From DASVRZ01 sp038230215 (GTDB lineage: Bacteria; Verrucomicrobiota; Verrucomicrobiia; Chthoniobacterales; DASVRZ01), in NCBI GenBank assembly GCA_038230215.1, contig JBBRNR010000005.1, positions 1 through 64,000 on the forward strand: a stretch of DNA of 64,000 nucleotides, in the 5' to 3' direction. Positions 8,749 through 16,411 of this stretch are shown piece after piece. The first letter of the stretch is position 1. Every line of letters begins with the position of its first letter. The notes beneath the pieces were generated by a model. It made no database searches. It was not told where the DNA came from and was given only the letters and a program-made list of their open reading frames with translations. The position numbers and the translations under genes were made by a program.

Positions 8749-9414
8749 ATGCCTATGAAACGCTCCTTCTCACTCCCCCTCCTACCCGCCCTCCTCAGCC
8801 TCGCCACGCTCTCCCTCGTCGGATGTGCCAATGTCGAAGTCACTAAAACTTACGTCGCCTCGGGCGCGCATCACCCTTCCAGCATTTACATCCGCCCCTT
8901 CACCGTCGCCGGGGCCACCTTCGTCGGCGACCACGGCCCGATTGGCGAACGCCCGATCCGCCAGTCCCTCGCGCCCGCCGAACTCAGCCTCGCGCTCAAA
9001 CAACAACTCTGCAAAATCGCTCCGGCCATGATCATTGATGACCACGACGTCCCTGAGACCGGCTGGATTGTCGATGGCAACATCGATGTTGTCGATGGCG
9101 GCAACCAAGCCCTGCGCTTCTTCTTTGGCCATGTCGGTGCCGGACGCACCACAGCCATCGTCCACGTCCGCGTGACCCGCGCTGGCAGCGACATCGGCGA
9201 AAGCGACGGCAAAGGCGGCGCTCCCGAGGGCGTGCTCTATGCCTTCGACGTGAAATCCAGCAGCAAAGCCGCCGGCCCCGCAGGCTCCGTTTACAGCTCC
9301 GGCATGGGCTCCTCCGAGATGTTCGACTACCGCAACATCGCCGAGGAAGTCACCCGCGTGCTCACCCCCGATCCTTACAAATACGGCATCCGCGATGGCG
9401 GTGCGGATCGGTAA
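8749..9414 (+). CDS. Lipoprotein, DUF4410-like
   Basis: Secreted lipoprotein of 221 residues. It has a basic start, a hydrophobic stretch and the lipobox LVGC with Cys at about 26. The body begins 'SSIYIRPFTVAG' and contains 'WIVDGNIDVVDGGNQALRFFFGHVGAGRTTAIVHVRV', a pattern I associate with the DUF4410 family (role unknown). Lipidation would anchor it in the periplasm, probably on the outer membrane. It is a single gene, closed by a strong hairpin terminator 28 bp after the stop. Confidence 0.8.
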   Translation: MPMKRSFSLPLLPALLSLATLSLVGCANVEVTKTYVASGAHHPSSIYIRPFTVAGATFVGDHGPIGERPIRQSLAPAELSLALKQQLCKIAPAMIIDDHDVPETGWIVDGNIDVVDGGNQALRFFFGHVGAGRTTAIVHVRVTRAGSDIGESDGKGGAPEGVLYAFDVKSSSKAAGPAGSVYSSGMGSSEMFDYRNIAEEVTRVLTPDPYKYGIRDGGADR

Positions 9415-9441
9415 GACTTTTAAAATTTGGTAGTGGTTGGG

Positions 9442-9476
9442 GCCGGGGCATCCTGAGTGGGGTGCCCCGGCTTTTT
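9442..9476 (+). terminator. Rho-independent terminator
   Basis: A perfect 9-bp GC-rich stem (gccggggca ... tgccccggc) with a 12-nt loop is followed by five T residues, 28 bp downstream of the lipoprotein stop. It separates this gene from the convergent accessory block. Confidence 0.85.
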
Positions 9477-9522
9477 GCGTACCGATCGATGCGTTTGCAC
9501 TACGACTAGCCTTTCGGCTCGA

Positions 9523-10854
9523 TCAAAACCGCTCCCGCGCTAGTTGTACCACATGTGGCGCATCGAATCCTTTCGCATTCAGTGCGGCTACCCGCAGCCG
9601 AACGGTTGTTCCCACTGTTCCGCGAACCATTGCCGACACCTCCTCAATGCTCATCCCGTTCGTGCTGACAAATGTCCCATTCCCTGTCGCATCAACTCCT
9701 AGAATTCGGTCGCCCTTTCCAAGCAATTTGGAATGGCCCGCAGGTGCTTCATTTACCAAATGGTCCACCACAGGCAAACCTTCGACTAACTTGAGCGACA
9801 AACCGACTCCCGCCGGATGCTGCTCTGCGATGATCTGCTGAGCCGTCGCTTTCTCTGCGGGATTTGGAAGCGAATTGGCCCACTCATCCGCAGTCGTGTT
9901 AATGCGCCCGAGGGTAGTGGCGAGCTGTTCGAGCATCAGAGCCCGTGTCGGCCCCGGTGCCAGAGTCCTCAGCTCTTCTTTAGCGGCAGTCGCGTCGTTT
10001 ACCGCCCAATTCAGCATTAGAGTCTGTTGCAGCGACTCTCGCAGCGTCATATCCGGTATCTGCATCGACCATGCCAAGGCTGCTTGCGGGTCAGTCTGCG
10101 CCCATTTTGCCGCCACCGTCTGGAGGAAGCTCACATAATTCTCACCCTGTAAATTCTCACCTAGTTGTAATGCCTCAGTGGGTGAGGTTTTTACCAGCAC
10201 ACCCGCGACATCACCCAGCACTTTGTCTTTTCCTTCATGCCAGCTCAGTTGCCCAGCCCACTCCAGTGCCACCTCCGTTTGCGGCGGCTGAGTCGCCATT
10301 AACAAACGTCCATTTAGATAAGGCCTATAAGTATCCAATGTCAAAAAGGGATCCACTTTGTCCAGATTCCAAGTTAGCGCCAATGTCATAAAGGCCGCAT
10401 TGCGGTCCTTTAGCGTATTTAAAAAAACGACTTTTTTCAAAGCAGCCTTGCGATCTCCCTGACCCACAAAATGAAACATACCGCGAATCAACGAGTCCCG
10501 GTCATCCTGTCGCTGCAACTTGTCAAGAACAGCAAACGCCTCTTTTACATTGGTCTCTGCAAGTGAGATTCCGAGGTCTTCTAATCGGCGATTTCGTTTC
10601 CAATCGTCATGCACCTGCATAACCTCCGGCAGACTCGCCGCAACCAGTCTATCACTGCGCGCTTCGGCAAATTCCGCCAGTCCCGGATTATCCCATCGTT
10701 TGTCCCATGCCGTCTTCGATTTGGAATAAGCGAATACTGCTAGCCTTGTACCTGACTTCCCAGCGCTCTTTTGCCAATCCGCCACGATCATCCCCATAGC
10801 AAAACCGCCAGCAACCCCGATTGTGCAAACTGTCCATGCTGATCGCCGCTTCAT
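9523..10854 (-). CDS. Membrane-anchored helical-repeat protein with C-terminal PDZ domain
   Basis: 443-residue protein. It starts with a short basic stretch and one hydrophobic segment (about 9-26, anchor or uncleaved signal). About 250 residues of helical repeats follow, with recurrent 'A..W..Q' patterns such as 'WAGQLSWHEGKDKV' and 'WAQTDPQAALAWSMQIPD', resembling verrucomicrobial TPR/HEAT-like repeats. The last about 95 residues read as a PDZ domain ('GVGLSLKLVEGLPVV', 'GDRILGVD', 'VSAMVRGTVGTTVRLRV'). No protease catalytic residues are visible, so it is probably a periplasmic scaffold or adaptor. It lies 36 bp downstream of the SLOG-TM gene on the same strand and may be the last gene of that operon. 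Exact function unknown. Confidence 0.75.
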   Translation of the reverse strand: MKRRSAWTVCTIGVAGGFAMGMIVADWQKSAGKSGTRLAVFAYSKSKTAWDKRWDNPGLAEFAEARSDRLVAASLPEVMQVHDDWKRNRRLEDLGISLAETNVKEAFAVLDKLQRQDDRDSLIRGMFHFVGQGDRKAALKKVVFLNTLKDRNAAFMTLALTWNLDKVDPFLTLDTYRPYLNGRLLMATQPPQTEVALEWAGQLSWHEGKDKVLGDVAGVLVKTSPTEALQLGENLQGENYVSFLQTVAAKWAQTDPQAALAWSMQIPDMTLRESLQQTLMLNWAVNDATAAKEELRTLAPGPTRALMLEQLATTLGRINTTADEWANSLPNPAEKATAQQIIAEQHPAGVGLSLKLVEGLPVVDHLVNEAPAGHSKLLGKGDRILGVDATGNGTFVSTNGMSIEEVSAMVRGTVGTTVRLRVAALNAKGFDAPHVVQLARERF

Positions 10855-10890
10855 AAAACACTATCGGTTTCTCCGATACGAGACGATTGG

Positions 10891-12453
10891 TTAGTGGCCG
10901 CCGTTTTGTTCTTCGGCGAGTTTCCATTCGATAAGTTCATCGAGGAGAACCTCTTCGGTGGCAAGGATGCAGCGACGAGTACTGGATTCAGTCTTAAGGT
11001 CGCCTACGGTATTTGCGGTGTGTTTGAGCAGTTGGGCTAATTCATCGTAGCGATGGGTGCGGCGGCTGCTATCGAGCGCGGTGCGCAAGCCTGACGCAAT
11101 ACCGGCCACCAAGGGAACGAAGATGGGCATAAAGCGGAAAAGAATGTCTTCAGTCAAGATTGCTATGCTGAAAGGCTCCGGTTTGGGGTGACCAGAAAGA
11201 GCGTGGTGAAGCTTGTAAGCTAAAGCAATTAAGACGAAGCCTGGTGCGAGCCAGGTGGCCCAAGTGCCGATACGCTGGGTGCGCTTCAGGGCGGCAGCGG
11301 CTTTGGCCTGCTTCTCCACGAAGTGCTGTTGCTGATCGAGCAGGCGGGCTTTTACGTATTCGTTGCGAAGAGTTTGCCAGTCTTTTCCATGGTCGACGTC
11401 GCGGGCTGCCGAAAGGCCTGCACTAAGGGCGAATCGGCGCCAATGGGGAGCATGGCGAAGGATTTGCGGAATAAGCGGGTCGGCGAAGGAGACGGCGGAA
11501 CGGATTCCCCGGAGGAGTTCGGCTCCGAAACGAGCCTTGAGCCATTGTTGGTGGGTGTGCCGCCATTTATGGACACGTGACAAGAAGAGTGCCCATGTGA
11601 CGAGGATGAATTCGACAAGGCAGATAGTAAAGAGTGTCCATCTCGACCATGGTTCATCCTTAGGGAGAATGACGGCGAAGGCTGCGATGACGGCGGCCCA
11701 GCCGTGGAATTTGATGGAGCGAACGAGGCTGGAGCGGAAGGCTTGCGAGGTTTGGTTGGCCGAGGCATCGAGTCTCTTAAAGATAGTGTCGATAGGGGTT
11801 TCACCAGAGGTGAAGTGGTCTTGAGCGAAGCCGTTGAGTTCTTGGATAAGGAGCAGGTCTGGTTCGTCGGCCAGAGCGAATTTTTCTAGACGTTCGTTTT
11901 TGCTTTCCCCCGTTTCAGAAGAGATGAAAAGAAGTGGCTTCTGGCTAATGCGAGCCTGATCCACGACGTCGGTTGTGCCACCGAGCCCGCGAGCGGGCAG
12001 TTCATCCCACACGACGAGCACCGAGTCGCATGCCTCCAAGACTTGCATTCCGGTATCGTAGTAGCATTCAGGACGCAGGTGCGTGCCACGAGCGAGGCGG
12101 AGAGAGCCGCCGTTTTTGCCATTGCGAGCATTAGTGATAAGGGCTTGAACGCGTTGCCAGTCGTCGGCGCGAAAAGTTTTGTCCTCATTCTCGAAGTCCG
12201 CGCGAAATGCCTCCTCCGGCATAGGAAGGATAAGGTGGACGGGGATGCCGAGAGCATGGGCAGTCTCCGCAGCGAGTGTGTCGGCTCCGCATGCCGCACT
12301 GGAATAAAATTCGATGGTGCCGCCTTGCTTTTGAGCCCGTGCCTGCAATGCCTCCAGCGCTTGCCTAACCGCATCAGCCACTAGTTGCGCTTGCGGCAGG
12401 TTGCGATGACCCGAAAATCCAACAATCCAGACTGGTGTGATCATAGAGTGCAT
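10891..12453 (-). CDS. SLOG-domain protein with four TM segments (SLATT-like), putative nucleotide-gated membrane effector
   Basis: 520 residues. The N-terminal about 210 form a SLOG/LOG-DprA-like Rossmann domain: 'VGFSGHRNLP' at about 11-20, 'SSAACGADTLAAETAHALGIPVHLILP', 'LEACDSVLVVWDE' and 'GLGGTTDVVDQARISQKPLLFI'. Next come two TM segments (about 248-285), a helical cytoplasmic stretch, then two more ('TWLAPGFVLIALAY' and 'MPIFVPLVAGIASGL') and a helical tail. This matches the known SLOG plus SLATT-type 2TM arrangement, in which SLOG senses a nucleotide and the membrane part is a presumed pore. It lies 51 bp after a TIR gene. In Thoeris, SLOG binds a TIR-made cADPR isomer; an equivalent role here is inference. 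Confidence 0.78.
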   Translation of the reverse strand: MHSMITPVWIVGFSGHRNLPQAQLVADAVRQALEALQARAQKQGGTIEFYSSAACGADTLAAETAHALGIPVHLILPMPEEAFRADFENEDKTFRADDWQRVQALITNARNGKNGGSLRLARGTHLRPECYYDTGMQVLEACDSVLVVWDELPARGLGGTTDVVDQARISQKPLLFISSETGESKNERLEKFALADEPDLLLIQELNGFAQDHFTSGETPIDTIFKRLDASANQTSQAFRSSLVRSIKFHGWAAVIAAFAVILPKDEPWSRWTLFTICLVEFILVTWALFLSRVHKWRHTHQQWLKARFGAELLRGIRSAVSFADPLIPQILRHAPHWRRFALSAGLSAARDVDHGKDWQTLRNEYVKARLLDQQQHFVEKQAKAAAALKRTQRIGTWATWLAPGFVLIALAYKLHHALSGHPKPEPFSIAILTEDILFRFMPIFVPLVAGIASGLRTALDSSRRTHRYDELAQLLKHTANTVGDLKTESSTRRCILATEEVLLDELIEWKLAEEQNGGH

Positions 12454-12504
12454 AGTGCCTTAAAGTGAGGACATGCAAAATTCATTAGCAGAATAATTTT
12501 GAGC

Positions 12505-14028
12505 CTATAAAGGAGTAGCTGCCGGCTTGGCAAATTCTAACTGTCCTAGTCTGTTCTCTACTAGCTGGTTATTACTTTCCTCAGCTCCGACGGGCTTCGC
12601 TCCGAACTCAACATAAATGCCATATTTAGCGTTACCTTTACACTCGTTGTTACTAAACACCGGAGCGGTATCGACTCCAAAGATTCCAATGCCGTGTTCT
12701 TCATTTTCTTCACAATGGTTGGCAATAACACGGCAATTTGTCTTATCGGTCAAATAGATACCACAGCCGCTATTAAATTTAGCTTTATTATCTGTCAGCG
12801 TAAGGGCCGCCGCGTCGCCAAAAACTATAATTCCTACACCATTACTCTCGCACTTATTCTTCACGATAAGTCCGTTACAACTTATAAGGCAAATTCCATA
12901 GGCTTTGTTATATAAAATATGATTCTCTTTTAAAGTCGGTGCGGTTTTAGGACCGCGGACTAAAATACCGTATTGGCATTTACTAATTTCACAGTTTTCG
13001 ATGGTCGCTTTAGATCCAGAGTCCAAATAAATACCTACTTCATCCGTATTCCTTACAATGCAATCGTGCATCGTTACGGTGGCATCGCGGACAGCAACTA
13101 GAGCTCGCTCTGCTTTTTCATTGGATGAAGCGAGATGCTCAAAGCAAAGTCCAGCAATTTCACCATTGTCGCACCCGATTATGGTAAGCACGGAATCATT
13201 TTTGGCGCTACAACGTATGATAGTTGTTTCCTTACTATCACCAATCAGCTTGATGCCTGGTTTATCAATTTTGAGTTGCTCAACATATTCACCGGCGGCA
13301 ACACTTACCGTTTCGCCCGAACTCGCATTCTTGAGCGCAGCTTGGATACTTTCGCCGGGATTCACCCGCCATATTCCAGATTTCTCCGCAACAGGAGAAA
13401 ACGTTGATGTTGCCGAGTGGTATCCATTCAGAACTAATATTGATGGCGAGCCATTATTGGGGGCTTTTGATGAGAAAGGAAAAGTTTTGGTAAATAACCA
13501 GATCGTAGCTAGCGCGACCACGCCTCCCGCCACTTTCCACGCCCGATGTGTGAAGAAGGTTTCCAAAACTACCACCCGTCCCCTCTTTTCCGTCTTTTTC
13601 CTTTTCGGGCCGGAAATGGTCGGATCCATGCCCAGCAAAGCTTTAACAGACCTAATTAGTTCTGCATGGTGCTGCTCCATGGGTGGCGTCATCGCGTCGA
13701 GCCAATGCAGGTGTTGCAAGCGAAAGCGCAAACTAGGACTCAGCTTGCTATTATCGAGACGAAAGTTGAGAATATGGACACCTGCGTTGACCGCAGTCTC
13801 AACTTCGGAAAGAACCGCAGGGGACATATTGGAATGTTCCGAAAAAATCAGAACCATCACCCGACTGTTCTCGATTGCGTTTGTAAGACTCTCGAGAAAA
13901 TCCATCCCATGAATTAAATCACGGCGATCTATCCAGCAGCGAATCTGCGCAGCCTCCAAGGCTGCGCAGAGAGCATCAGCATAAACTTTGTCCGTCCTGG
14001 AATAAGAAATGTAAACTTCGTGGGCCAT
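12505..14028 (-). CDS. TIR domain - TM - right-handed beta-helix protein
   Basis: 507 residues. The TIR domain at 1-130 carries 'YISYSRTD' at about 7-14, 'CWIDRRDLIHGMDF' and 'IFSEHSNMSPAVLSEVETA'. Glu75 sits where NADase/cyclase-type TIRs carry the catalytic Glu. A Lys/Arg-rich linker (140-151) precedes one TM segment at about 166-184, so the TIR should be cytoplasmic. Residues about 220-500 are repeating 20-25-residue coils of a parallel beta-helix (NosD/CASH type), with recurring 'N.....G I.. .. ... T...N' patterns; this part would be periplasmic. The gene is visibly richer in AT than its neighbours, suggesting transfer. It lies between the helical/FN3 gene (34-bp gap) and the SLOG-TM gene (51-bp gap). 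Confidence 0.85.
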   Translation of the reverse strand: MAHEVYISYSRTDKVYADALCAALEAAQIRCWIDRRDLIHGMDFLESLTNAIENSRVMVLIFSEHSNMSPAVLSEVETAVNAGVHILNFRLDNSKLSPSLRFRLQHLHWLDAMTPPMEQHHAELIRSVKALLGMDPTISGPKRKKTEKRGRVVVLETFFTHRAWKVAGGVVALATIWLFTKTFPFSSKAPNNGSPSILVLNGYHSATSTFSPVAEKSGIWRVNPGESIQAALKNASSGETVSVAAGEYVEQLKIDKPGIKLIGDSKETTIIRCSAKNDSVLTIIGCDNGEIAGLCFEHLASSNEKAERALVAVRDATVTMHDCIVRNTDEVGIYLDSGSKATIENCEISKCQYGILVRGPKTAPTLKENHILYNKAYGICLISCNGLIVKNKCESNGVGIIVFGDAAALTLTDNKAKFNSGCGIYLTDKTNCRVIANHCEENEEHGIGIFGVDTAPVFSNNECKGNAKYGIYVEFGAKPVGAEESNNQLVENRLGQLEFAKPAATPL

Positions 14029-14062
14029 TTCCAGGACGTCAAAAGGTTGCTGCCGCCGAAAG

Positions 14063-14680
14063 TTACCCGACGAAGACGACTTCTTTGATCTCGCTGGGCT
14101 GGCCGATTTCTTCGTCGGCTACAACTCCGGTGAGCATATATTCGCGGATTTCGGGGACGCCTGCGGTGGTTAGCGGGGTTTCGTCGTAGGTAGGGAATTT
14201 GCGTTTGCGGACGGCGAGCAGTTTCCAGGCGACTTCGCCTTTTTTGCGGGTGTAAACATTCACCGCTTCGAATCCCGGCTTGCGGCCCTCGATGCGGACG
14301 CGGCCTTGCAGGGCGGTCACTTCCAGGATCGGGCGGGAGGTGGAGGCATCGACTTCGTTGTTGTCGCCGATCCAATCCATCGCCTCGCCCACGCTGGGCA
14401 GGTAGGTGGTGGAGGTCTTGCCGCGTTTAATGTATTGGCGGACGGGCGGCAGGTGGGTAGTGGAAAGACCGTGGAGGTCGGCCAGTTTCTGGTCGATCTG
14501 CTCTTGCAGGGCCACGATGTCGTTGGCCAGCGGGAGCAGGGCATCGACGTGGCCGAGTTGGGCGGTGGTCTCGGCGGCGGAGGCTCCGATGCTGGAGGCG
14601 ATGCCGGCGGTGTCGTCGTGCTGTTTTTGCAGCCAGAGGGCGAGGTTTTTGAGGGATTGTGGAATGAAGTCAGCAGCCAT
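14063..14680 (-). CDS. Hypothetical protein: helical N-terminus, FN3-like C-terminus
   Basis: Unrecognised 205-residue protein. The start chosen is the ATG at 14680 ('MAADFIPQSLKNLALWLQ'). A longer form from 14770 adds 30 residues with no conserved look. The N-terminal half is helical ('LANDIVALQEQIDQKLADLHGL'). The C-terminal about 90 residues ('ALQGRVRIEGRKPGFEAV' to 'EIGQPSEIKEVVFVG') resemble a fibronectin-III-like beta sandwich. The same architecture occurs in the protein at 49849-50832. There is no signal peptide. It is the first gene of the TIR/SLOG operon by position, and a 21-bp tandem array lies 100 bp upstream of its start. Confidence 0.65.
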   Translation of the reverse strand: MAADFIPQSLKNLALWLQKQHDDTAGIASSIGASAAETTAQLGHVDALLPLANDIVALQEQIDQKLADLHGLSTTHLPPVRQYIKRGKTSTTYLPSVGEAMDWIGDNNEVDASTSRPILEVTALQGRVRIEGRKPGFEAVNVYTRKKGEVAWKLLAVRKRKFPTYDETPLTTAGVPEIREYMLTGVVADEEIGQPSEIKEVVFVG

Positions 14681-14780
14681 GAGTTTAGATGAGGTGGTTA
14701 ATTGAGGTTGACGGATGTGTTTGGGACTAAAGTGATGGCAAATGCCTGAAAGTCGCTGGTAATGAGGCACTTGTGCAGAA

Positions 14781-15053
14781 GCGAGAGTTTCTCGGAGATT
14801 TGCGAGAAGGTCTCGCGGAGAGACGAGATAGCCTCGCTGAAGACAGAGGGAGTCTCGCCAGAGCCACAGGCGCTCTCGCAGATTGGCGAGACGGCCTCGC
14901 GGCTAAAAAAGCCCGACTCGCTCCGGTTGGAAATGGCCTCGCGTAGGCTCAAGGCGGTCTCGTCTAAGTCGGAGACGGCCTCGCCCACAAACGAAGGAAC
15001 CTTGGATGTGGGCGAGGCCTGCAGAAGGAGAAGCGAGGACACCTCGCGGAAAA
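14781..15053. repeat. Degenerate 21-bp tandem array (13 units)
   Basis: Thirteen consecutive 21-bp units, much diverged but held in register, with consensus close to gcgagacggcctcgcggnnaa. The core often contains a small palindrome (gcgag-N5-ctcgc). Examples start at 14781, 14802, 14823, 14886, 14970 and 15033. Both strands stay open across it: a 139-residue minus-strand frame (15117-14698) reads as heptads of the form E-A-[IV]-S. I list it as a repeat because openness follows from a period divisible by three. The flanks 14681-14780 and 15054-15256 hold nothing else I recognise. Confidence 0.88.
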
Positions 15054-15256
15054 AATGGCGGGCCTTTGTCAGGCTATCCTGAACAGACGAAGTCCGAATG
15101 TTTGATATGGCTTTCACTCGGAATAATGGAATTAGGGATTTCTACCCGATTCGACAACCTCTTTTTCCACACCGTTTCAAAAATAATCCGCATTCACCCT
15201 ATCCTAGAAATTTCCCCTTGGAATCTGCCGCCGGATTCGTTATTCCACTCGACCTC

Positions 15257-15688
15257 ATGGACGAATTCATGCGCGCTGCCATCGATGATGCGAAAAAAGG
15301 CCTCGCCGAGGGCGGCATTCCCATCGGCTCGGCGATGGCCCGCGACGGGCAGCTTCTGGCCACCGGACACAACAAGCGGGTGCAGGACGGCGACCCCATT
15401 ACCCACGCGGAGATCGATTGCCTGCGCAATGCCGGGCGCATCGGCCATTATCGGGGGACGACTCTCTATTCGACGCTCATGCCCTGTTATCTGTGCTCGG
15501 GCGCGGTGGTACAATTTGGCATTAAGAAAGTGATCGTGGGCGAGAGCCGCACGTTTTCGGGCGGACCGGAGTTTATGCGGGCGCACGGAGTCGAGGTGAT
15601 CGATCTCGATCTGCCGGAATGTTACGAAATGATGGCGAAGTTCATTGAAGAAAATCCCTTGCTCTGGAACGAGGATATAGGCAAATAG
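15257..15688 (+). CDS. Cytidine/cytosine-deaminase-family zinc enzyme (yeast cytosine deaminase-like)
   Basis: 143-residue zinc deaminase. The zinc and catalytic motif is His50-Ala-Glu52 ('ITHAEIDC') with Cys77 and Cys80 in 'LMPCYLC'. The spacing, 'STLMPCYLCSGAVVQFGIKKVIVGE' and the C-terminal 'PEFMRAHGVEVIDLDLPE' closely match fungal FCY1-type cytosine deaminases rather than TadA or guanine deaminase. It is likely pyrimidine salvage (cytosine to uracil), though the substrate is unproven. The ATG at 15257 is chosen because family homology starts there; the frame is open 53 codons further upstream without conserved sequence. Confidence 0.85.
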   Translation: MDEFMRAAIDDAKKGLAEGGIPIGSAMARDGQLLATGHNKRVQDGDPITHAEIDCLRNAGRIGHYRGTTLYSTLMPCYLCSGAVVQFGIKKVIVGESRTFSGGPEFMRAHGVEVIDLDLPECYEMMAKFIEENPLLWNEDIGK

Positions 15689-15772
15689 TCTCGGTGATAT
15701 CTCGGCTTTAGCGTCCAGTTGCCTCAGCCTCTCCATTTACTCAATAATTCAGCACCGTTTTTAAGATCAGTC

Positions 15773-16273
15773 ATGGGAAACAAACTTTACGTCGCCAACC
15801 TCGCATTCCACCTCACGGAAACCGAGATTCAGGATATTTTTTCACCCGTCGGCACGGTGCAGGAGGTGAAGTTGATCCTCGATAAAATGACGGGCAAATC
15901 TCGCGGTTTCGCCTTTGTAACCATGGCCAGCGACGGCGAGGCCGAGCGCGCCATCGCCCAGATGAACGGCCATCGCGTCGAAGGTCGCGCCATCGCCATC
16001 ACTGAGGCGCGTCCGCGTGAAGATCGGCCGCAAGGGTTGGGCAGTGCGCGTCCGCCCGGGCACGGCGGCCCGTTTCGCCCGAATGCGGCCCCGGCTAGTG
16101 GTGGGACTGGGAGCAGTGGTTTTGGGGCTAATCGCCCGCCCTTTTCCGGTGGTGGCGGTCGCTCCGGTGGGGGTCGCGATTCCGGTGGCCGGGGCGAACC
16201 ACCTCGGCGCGAAAAAGAAAAACCGCGTGGTCCGCGTCCGATGCGGGATTACGACGACGATAGCGGCGAATAG
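15773..16273 (+). CDS. RNA-binding protein with single RRM and Gly-rich tail
   Basis: 166 residues. The RRM at about 1-82 has RNP2 'KLYVANL' and RNP1 'KSRGFAFVTM', both with the aromatic residues that stack on RNA. A Gly/Arg/Ser/Pro-rich disordered tail follows (about 95-150, with 'GGGGRSGGGRDSGGRG'). Such proteins in cyanobacteria and PVC bacteria (Rbp type) are often cold-induced RNA chaperones. A charged end 'MRDYDDDSGE' closes the protein. Start at the ATG directly before the first beta-strand. Confidence 0.9.
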   Translation: MGNKLYVANLAFHLTETEIQDIFSPVGTVQEVKLILDKMTGKSRGFAFVTMASDGEAERAIAQMNGHRVEGRAIAITEARPREDRPQGLGSARPPGHGGPFRPNAAPASGGTGSSGFGANRPPFSGGGGRSGGGRDSGGRGEPPRREKEKPRGPRPMRDYDDDSGE

Positions 16274-16411
16274 CGGCGACGCCGTGAGCCTGTAGAGTCG
16301 GCTCTGTGAGCTGAGGGAAAATTAGGTGAGGCCAGACGGTCGATTCCGTATCGCGCAACTTTCTGTGGCCCGCGCTTGCCAGCATTTCCCGACCCGGCCT
16401 AAAGTCTCCCC

